Source: Stenotrophomonas sp. (GTDB lineage: Bacteria > Pseudomonadota > Gammaproteobacteria > Xanthomonadales > Xanthomonadaceae). Taken from it: DNA of 17,769 nt. Location of the stretch: assembly GCA_003510825.1 (NCBI GenBank), contig DOKO01000463.1, positions 1 through 17,769 of the forward strand, read 5' to 3'. Under the pieces are notes generated by a model. That model was not told where the DNA came from. It saw only the letters and a list, made by a program, of their open reading frames with translations, and ran no database searches. The position numbers were made by a program, and so were the translations under genes. Positions 13,618 to 17,769 of this stretch are shown piece by piece; the stretch's first letter is position 1; each line of letters begins with the position of its first letter.

Positions 13618-14055
13618 TCAGCCGCCGTGGCGCAGATGGATGAGCGGGTAGGGGCGGCCCTGCGAATCGACTCCCGAACGCCCGGTTTCGACAAAGCCCA
13701 TGCGCAGGTAGAAGCCCAGCGCCTGTGCATTCTGTGCGTTGACGTCGGTGGTCAGCGTGCTGTGCTGGGCCAGTGCGTGTTCGACCAGCTGCCGGCCGAT
13801 GCCCTGGCCGTGCACGGCCGGGTCAATGAACAGTGCTTCCATGTGGCTGCCATCGAGCAGCATGAAGCCCTGCGGCCGATCTTCGGCATCGACGGCCAGC
13901 AGCAGCGGTGCCTGCGGCAGGAAGCCGGCCACTTCGGCATCGATGGCGCGGCGATCCTCGGCGCTGAGGAAATCGTGGGTGGCATCCACGGCGCGGCGCC
14001 AGAGGTCGACAACGGCATCGCCGTCGGAGGCGCGCGAGGGGCGGAGTGTGTTCAT
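13618..14055 (-). CDS. GNAT family N-acetyltransferase, YjaB-like
   Basis: The 145-aa protein closely follows E. coli YjaB along its length: an N-terminal LWRRAVDATHDFLSAEDR, then FLPQAPLLLAVD, GFMLLDGSHMEALFIDP, the acetyl-CoA loop VHGQGIGRQLVEHAL (81-95), LTTDVNAQNAQALGFYLRMGF and a C-terminal TGRSGVDSQGRPYPLIHL. YjaB has been described as a lysine acetyltransferase; whether this protein shares that substrate is inference. ATG 14055 is used; a TTG four codons earlier is possible. It is transcribed divergently from tadA, with about 118 bp between the two starts. Confidence 0.85.
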   Translation of the reverse strand: MNTLRPSRASDGDAVVDLWRRAVDATHDFLSAEDRRAIDAEVAGFLPQAPLLLAVDAEDRPQGFMLLDGSHMEALFIDPAVHGQGIGRQLVEHALAQHSTLTTDVNAQNAQALGFYLRMGFVETGRSGVDSQGRPYPLIHLRHGG

Positions 14056-14173
14056 GGACGTGCTCAAGGTGCTGCGGAAAACGCCATTCTAGCGGCGCGG
14101 GCCCCTGCGGGTCGGCATTGGCCGAAGCGCGCTACACTGCCGCCGCGTGAACTGCCTGACGCCGAGAACCCTC

Positions 14174-14698
14174 ATGACCGATACCCTGGGCGTGCCCGTG
14201 CACGACGCCGACGAACACTGGATGCGCCACGCGCTGGCCCTGGCCGAACGCGCGCAGCACGAGTTCGACGAGATTCCGGTGGGCGCGGTGCTGGTGGGCG
14301 CCGATGGCCAGCTGCTGGGCGAGGGCTGGAACCTCAACATCGCCTCGCACGACCCCAGCGCGCATGCCGAGATCGTGGCGATGCGCGAGGGGGGGAAGGC
14401 ACTGGCCAACCACCGGCTGATCGGCAGCACCCTGTACGTGACCCTGGAGCCGTGTGCGATGTGCGCCATGGCCATCGTGCACGCGCGGGTGGCGCGGCTG
14501 GTCTACGGCGCCAGCGACCCCAAGACCGGTGCCTGCGGCAGTGTGTTCAACCTGCTGGGCGATGGCCGCCACAACCACCGTGTGGAGATCCACGGCGGCG
14601 TGCTGGCCAAGGAAGCCAGCCTGCGCCTGACCAATTACTTCCGGGCCAAGCGCGGCAAGCCGCCGCTGCTGCTGGAAGACCATGCCGGCGAGGCCTGA
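14174..14698 (+). CDS. tadA: tRNA-specific adenosine deaminase TadA
   Basis: TadA converts A34 to inosine in the wobble position of tRNA-Arg(ACG), in the cytoplasm, using zinc. The 174-aa product has the deaminase motifs HAEIVAMREGGKAL (His64 zinc ligand, Glu66 proton shuttle) and LEPCAMCAMAIVHARV (Cys94 and Cys97 zinc ligands), plus VYGASDPKTGACGSVFNLL, which is typical of TadA. The C-terminus, LRLTNYFRAKRGK, is also characteristic. ATG 14174 gives the standard length. A GTG at 14147, 8 nt after a -10-like TACACT (14133-14138), is an alternative leaderless start adding nine residues. orn follows 75 nt downstream on the same strand. Confidence 0.95.
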   Translation: MTDTLGVPVHDADEHWMRHALALAERAQHEFDEIPVGAVLVGADGQLLGEGWNLNIASHDPSAHAEIVAMREGGKALANHRLIGSTLYVTLEPCAMCAMAIVHARVARLVYGASDPKTGACGSVFNLLGDGRHNHRVEIHGGVLAKEASLRLTNYFRAKRGKPPLLLEDHAGEA

Positions 14699-14710
14699 GC
14701 AGCGAAAGGG

Positions 14711-14716
14711 TATGAT
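14711..14716 (+). promoter_or_regulatory. Possible -10 element for orn
   Basis: TATGAT lies in the tadA-orn gap and would give a leader of about 50 nt containing GAGG at 14763-14766. No clear -35. GGGCGCC (14717-14723) and GGCGCCC (14741-14747) immediately downstream form a 7-bp inverted repeat around a 17-nt loop. Confidence 0.3.
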
Positions 14717-14773
14717 GGGCGCCTCTTTCCTTTACCGGTGGGCGCCCTGCCTGCCCAGCAACGAGGCGACACG

Positions 14774-15346
14774 ATGGTGGAGAACGGCGCGGCCAACGAA
14801 CGACTGATCTGGATCGACCTGGAAATGACCGGGTTGGATACCGACAACGATTCGATCATCGAGATCGCCACCGTGGTCACCGATGCCCAGCTGAACGTGC
14901 TGGCCGAAGGCCCGGAATTCGCCATCCACCACCCGCTGGAAACGCTGGAAGCGATGGATGAGTGGAACCGCAACCAGCACCGTCGTTCCGGTCTGTGGCA
15001 GCGCGTGCTGGACAGCACCACCACCCTGGCCCAGGCCGAAGCGCAGACCGTGAACTTCCTGGCGGAGTGGATTCCGGCCGGCGTTTCGCCGATGAGCGGC
15101 AACTCGATCTGCCAGGACCGCCGCTTCCTGCACCGGCAGATGCCGCGCCTGGAAAAGTACTTCCACTACCGCAACCTGGACGTGTCCACGGTGAAGGAAC
15201 TGGCCAAGCGCTGGGCGCCGACGGTGGCCGCCGGCCTGGCCAAGAACAGCAACCACACCGCGCTGAGCGACGTGCACGACTCGATTGCCGAGCTGCGCCA
15301 CTACCGCCAGTTCATGGGCGCGCTGTCGGGTCTGCCGACCGCCTGA
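14774..15346 (+). CDS. orn: Oligoribonuclease Orn
   Basis: Orn is a DEDDh 3'-5' exonuclease that degrades very short RNAs and pGpG, the last step of RNA and cyclic-di-GMP turnover. All catalytic residues are visible in the 190-aa product: Asp15 and Glu17 (WIDLEMTGLD), Asp115 (SGNSICQDRRFLHRQMP), His161 and Asp166 (NHTALSDVHDSI). Length and motif spacing match the E. coli protein. ATG 14774 has GAGG 7 nt upstream; the frame is open back to GTG 14738, but that extension is Gly/Pro/Gln-rich and unlike the family N-terminus. A SMAG hairpin follows the stop directly. Confidence 0.96.
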   Translation: MVENGAANERLIWIDLEMTGLDTDNDSIIEIATVVTDAQLNVLAEGPEFAIHHPLETLEAMDEWNRNQHRRSGLWQRVLDSTTTLAQAEAQTVNFLAEWIPAGVSPMSGNSICQDRRFLHRQMPRLEKYFHYRNLDVSTVKELAKRWAPTVAAGLAKNSNHTALSDVHDSIAELRHYRQFMGALSGLPTA

Positions 15347-15349
15347 TCG

Positions 15350-15372
15350 GTAGTGCCGGCCACTGGCCGGCA
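15350..15372 (+). repeat. SMAG (GTAG-type REP) element
   Basis: GTAG (15350-15353) is followed by stem TGCCGGCC, loop ACT, stem GGCCGGCA (to 15372). This matches the S. maltophilia GTAG repeat family, dispersed extragenic hairpins mobilised by RAYT transposases and often found just after genes. It lies between the converging ends of orn and the DUF4189 gene and may also affect mRNA 3' ends. Confidence 0.8.
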
Positions 15373-15400
15373 CCGCTGCGTCGAAACGAAGCGCTTCGCC

Positions 15401-15958
15401 TCAGGGATACCAGTTCGGCCCGTAGGTTGGCGCACCGTCGTGCACGTCGAACGGTCGCGCGCACTGGAACTGGATGTTCCGGCAGCCATTGGGGCATGAG
15501 CGTTGCGCGACTTCCTGGGGCAGCTCCATTACCTCGGTACCCAGCACGACTTCAAGCTGGCCGGTGTCCCTGTGGACCATCGCATAGGCGCACTGTTGGT
15601 TTGTCACCCTGGCGACGATCTCGCACTTCTGCCCGCTGCGCTTGTTGCAAGCTTTCAGTGCCTGCTTGTCGGATGCTCGTTCCTTGTGCTGGCGAACGCT
15701 CCAGCCCATCACCAGGCCATCTGGCGAGCGCGCGTAGCTGACCCAGCGCGGAACCATCTTCACTGACTGGATGTAGGGGGGCGGGGCGTAGCTGCCGCCG
15801 CCGTCACCGGCGCCCGGGATCGGGGCGCACCCCATGACACCATTGGCGCTGCCGATGGGGTATTGCCCCGGCGGGCAGCGGCCTTCGGCCTTCAGCGTGC
15901 CTGAACAGCCCAGCCCGGCCAGGAAAAGAGTACAGAGCAGCAGCAATCGTGCGTGCAT
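15401..15958 (-). CDS. Secreted DUF4189-like protein, distant paralogue of the array
   Basis: The 185-aa product starts at an ATG with AAGGA upstream. Signal peptide LLLLCTLFLAGLGCSGTLKA leads into EGRCPPGQYPIG, identical to array members, then SANGVMGC and GCAPIPG, where SANG replaces DQG. A Pro/Tyr linker precedes a divergent core (RWVSYARSPDGLVMGWS). Six core cysteines are kept (KAC, QKC, QQC, RSC, NGC, FQC), so the eight-Cys plan holds despite low identity. The C-terminus, DVHDGAPTYGPNWYP, is longer than in the array. It is on the opposite strand, about 6.8 kb from the array and beyond the effector genes. Function unknown; predicted periplasmic. The C of LGCSG is not a convincing lipobox. 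Confidence 0.85.
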   Translation of the reverse strand: MHARLLLLCTLFLAGLGCSGTLKAEGRCPPGQYPIGSANGVMGCAPIPGAGDGGGSYAPPPYIQSVKMVPRWVSYARSPDGLVMGWSVRQHKERASDKQALKACNKRSGQKCEIVARVTNQQCAYAMVHRDTGQLEVVLGTEVMELPQEVAQRSCPNGCRNIQFQCARPFDVHDGAPTYGPNWYP

Positions 15959-16066
15959 GGCGCGTCCTTGTGATGGTTCATCCAGGCCACCCCGCAGATG
16001 GGGCGGCTTTGGCGATCATAGCCCCGTGCCCACGCGACCACCACCAGACGTTCAACTGGCCGGCGC

Positions 16067-16072
16067 TATGAT
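16067..16072 (+). promoter_or_regulatory. Possible -10 element directly before the EcsC-family gene
   Basis: TATGAT ends 7 nt before ATG 16080, and no ribosome-binding site is visible. Together these suggest a leaderless transcript. No -35 match at normal spacing. Confidence 0.3.
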
Positions 16073-16079
16073 CGGCCCC

Positions 16080-16952
16080 ATGAACGAGCCCATCCTGCTG
16101 CCCCGCGATATCGCCCACGATGCCCAGGACTGGGCTGACCTGCAGCGGGCGGTCGCCCTGCTGGAAGCGCCGACGATCACCGCGCGCATGGCCAATCTGG
16201 TTGGTACGCCGCTGGAGTTCGCGGTGAAGGCCCTGCCCAAGGCCATTTCCGGGCGCATCCATGGTGCGGTCGAGGCGGCACTGTCGAAGTCCGCGCAGGC
16301 CGCCCTGTGGAGCATGGGCAACACGCCGGGCAAGTCGGCCTCGACCCGCTGGCACAAGCTGGCGGCGGCCACATCCGGTGCGGTGGGCGGTGCGTTCGGC
16401 TTCGCCGCGTTGTTCATCGAACTGCCGGTGTCGACCACGATCATGATGCGCGCGGTGGCCGACGTGGCCCGCAGCGAGGGCTTCGACCTGGCCCACTTCA
16501 GCACCCGTCAGGCCTGTCTGGAGGTGTTCGCGCTGGGTGGCAACTCGCCGCGCGACGATGCCAGCGAAACCGGCTACTACCTGGCCCGTGGCTTCACCAC
16601 CGATGTGATGCGCCACCTGTCGGCCGAGCTGGCCGGGCGCGTGGTGACCGGCCGCGACCTGACCCTGGGCGTGGCGCCGAAGGAGGCCGGCAAGCTGCTG
16701 GCCAAGCTGGTGGAGAAGGTGGCCGCGCGCTTCGGCGTGGTGGTGACCGAGAAGTTCGCCGCGCAGGCGGTGCCGATCGTGGGTGCCGCGGCTGGCGCCA
16801 CCCTCAATACGATGTTCACCGACTACTACCAGGACATGGCGCGCGGTCATTTCATCGTGCGGCGGCTGGAGCTGAAGTACGGCGAGGATGTGGTGCGCAC
16901 CTGTTATGACCGGGTGGCGCATGGTGCGTTGAAGATCGAGCCGACGCTGTAA
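16080..16952 (+). CDS. EcsC family protein
   Basis: The 290-aa protein carries the EcsC-family signature: a small-residue and hydrophobic stretch SGAVGGAFGFAALFIELPVSTTIMMRAVADVARSEG (about 99-134), ACLEVFALGG (145-154), SETGYYLARG (162-171), and a C-terminal Ala/Gly-rich segment FAAQAVPIVGAAAGATLNTMFTDYYQDMARGHF. The family is named after B. subtilis EcsC, encoded beside the EcsAB ABC transporter, but its biochemical role is unclear; there is no transporter gene here. The Gly/Ala-rich segments may associate with the membrane. ATG 16080 is chosen since further upstream the frame runs through the divergent DUF4189 gene; ATG 16068 is in frame but overlaps the -10-like box. Confidence 0.85.
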   Translation: MNEPILLPRDIAHDAQDWADLQRAVALLEAPTITARMANLVGTPLEFAVKALPKAISGRIHGAVEAALSKSAQAALWSMGNTPGKSASTRWHKLAAATSGAVGGAFGFAALFIELPVSTTIMMRAVADVARSEGFDLAHFSTRQACLEVFALGGNSPRDDASETGYYLARGFTTDVMRHLSAELAGRVVTGRDLTLGVAPKEAGKLLAKLVEKVAARFGVVVTEKFAAQAVPIVGAAAGATLNTMFTDYYQDMARGHFIVRRLELKYGEDVVRTCYDRVAHGALKIEPTL

Positions 16953-16967
16953 CCGGGGTCTACAAAC

Positions 16968-17006
16968 GGGGTCAGAGCCCTTTCCTGCGGAAAGGGATCC
17001 GACCCC
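16968..17006. repeat. Imperfect inverted repeat after the EcsC-family gene
   Basis: Outer arms GGGGTC (16968-16973) and GACCCC (17001-17006) enclose inner arms CCCTTTCC (16978-16985) and GGAAAGGG (16989-16996) with loop TGC; the 4-nt segments between the arms do not pair. It may terminate the EcsC-family transcript. I recall near-identical sequences as a common dispersed intergenic element in Stenotrophomonas. Confidence 0.65.
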
Positions 17007-17108
17007 GACCCTTGCCTCCACGGCACAACTGTTTTGCCCATCCGCGCCTGTTGCGGGCCACGGCTCATCCCCATTCTTGCGGGCAGTCCCCCCGCACGAG
17101 AATGCGCC

Positions 17109-17769
17109 ATGTTGTTCACCCCCCACACCCTGGGCCCGCTGTCGCTGCCCAACCGCATCGTGATGCCGCCGATGACCCGTTCGCGGGCCGCCGCCGGCAA
17201 CGTCGCCACCGCGCAGATGGCGCAGTACTACGCGCAGCGCGCCGGTGCCGGCCTGATCGTCAGTGAAGGCACCCAGATCAGCCCGCAGGGGCAGGGCTAT
17301 GCCTGGACCCCGGGCATCCACAGCGAGGAACAGGTGCAGGGCTGGCGCCAGGTGACCGACGCGGTGCATGCCTCCGGTGGCCGCATCTACGCGCAGCTGT
17401 GGCACGTCGGTCGTGTCTCCCATGTCGCCCTGCAGCCCGATGGCGCGGCGCCGGTCTCGTCCTCGGCGCTGCTGGCCGAGGGTGTGAAGGTGTTCGTCGA
17501 CCCGACCGGCGCCGGCCCCGAGGCGGGCGTGGGCGAGATGATCCAGCACTCGATGCCGCGCGCGCTGGCCGAAAACGAGATTCCGGGCATCATCGCCGAC
17601 TACGCGCAGGCCACCCGCAATGCGCTGGCCGCAGGCTTTGATGGTGTGGAGCTGCATGGTGCCAATGGCTACCTGATCAACCAGTTCATCGATTCGCAGG
17701 CCAACCAGCGCACCGACGGCTACGGCGGCGCGCTGCAGAACCGCCTGCGCTTCCTGAGCGAGGTGACCG
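17109..17769 (+). CDS. Old Yellow Enzyme family alkene reductase, NemA-like (5' part)
   Basis: The gene runs off the window; 220 codons are visible, versus about 360 in complete members. Old Yellow Enzymes are FMN-dependent, NADPH-using cytoplasmic reductases of activated C=C bonds and of some nitro compounds. Recognised motifs are LFTPHTLGPLSLPNRIVMPPMTRSRA at the N-terminus (FMN-binding strand), QYYAQRAGAGLIVSEGTQIS, QLWHVGRVSH (96-105), and FDGVELHGANGYLINQFI with the substrate-anchoring pair His183 and Asn186, then RTDGYGG. ATG 17109 matches the family start; only a weak purine stretch (CGAGAA) precedes it. The 102 bp before it follow the inverted repeat; I see no operator I can name. Confidence 0.93.
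   Translation, partial: MLFTPHTLGPLSLPNRIVMPPMTRSRAAAGNVATAQMAQYYAQRAGAGLIVSEGTQISPQGQGYAWTPGIHSEEQVQGWRQVTDAVHASGGRIYAQLWHVGRVSHVALQPDGAAPVSSSALLAEGVKVFVDPTGAGPEAGVGEMIQHSMPRALAENEIPGIIADYAQATRNALAAGFDGVELHGANGYLINQFIDSQANQRTDGYGGALQNRLRFLSEVT

Noticed and set aside
15834..16079. N-terminal extension of the EcsC-family protein
   Set aside because: The open frame upstream of 16068 overlaps the oppositely oriented DUF4189 gene and lacks family similarity.
15978..17657. 559-codon open frame on the - strand
   Set aside because: It is antisense to the clear EcsC-family and Old Yellow Enzyme genes, is rich in Arg/His/Gly with no domain, and arises from high GC at third codon positions.
1..17769. 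tRNA, rRNA, insertion sequence or integrase genes
   Set aside because: None recognised by eye on either strand; no transposase-like open frame or terminal inverted repeats seen. A small structured RNA in a gap cannot be excluded without a covariance search.

Overview
The window looks like chromosome of a Stenotrophomonas (S. maltophilia complex) or a close Xanthomonadaceae relative. The evidence is high GC with GC-rich third codon positions outside the array, a GTAG-tagged REP hairpin of the SMAG type after orn, and two effectors carrying the C-terminal XVIPCD secretion domain of Xanthomonadales antibacterial type IV secretion systems (X-T4SS). The species call is inference; no rRNA or other marker gene is present.

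Region 1 (1-8552, + strand) is a long head-to-tail array of paralogous small secreted proteins of the DUF4189 type. There is one partial gene, ten intact single-domain genes, one two-domain gene, and two damaged copies (a frameshift in the signal peptide at 1104-1561; an internal deletion plus frameshift at 2210-2618). Most have a signal peptide, a two-Cys N-terminal module (CPPGxYPIGxxGVxGC), a linker, and a six-Cys core beginning WGA. Within 4430-8552 seven genes fall into two body types, A and B, with B split into Ba and Bb, in the order A-Ba-Bb-A-Bb-Ba-A. Leaders and bodies are reassorted across a shared 81-nt block, which points to repeated unequal recombination or gene conversion. The array reads as less GC-rich than its flanks.

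Region 2 (8553-12522) holds two converging X-T4SS effector/immunity modules. On the + strand an XAC2610-like immunity protein (no visible signal peptide) precedes a GH19 lysozyme-like effector with an XVIPCD tail. On the - strand a lipoprotein, the probable immunity protein, overlaps a class 3 lipase effector with an XVIPCD tail. The effector genes end 39 bp apart, around a strong hairpin. Both effectors would be delivered by a T4SS encoded elsewhere, to attack peptidoglycan and phospholipid in rival bacteria.

Region 3 (12523-17769) is mostly chromosomal housekeeping: a YhbS-like acetyltransferase, a 67-aa membrane protein, a YjaB-like acetyltransferase, tadA (tRNA adenosine deaminase), orn (oligoribonuclease), a SMAG element, one more DUF4189 gene on the - strand, an EcsC-family protein, an inverted repeat, and the 5' part of an Old Yellow Enzyme gene running off the end.

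The most interesting candidate system is the DUF4189 array beside the two effector modules. The sequence shows a diversifying repertoire of exported, disulfide-rich proteins; a role as immunity or decoy proteins against envelope-targeting toxins is a hypothesis only.
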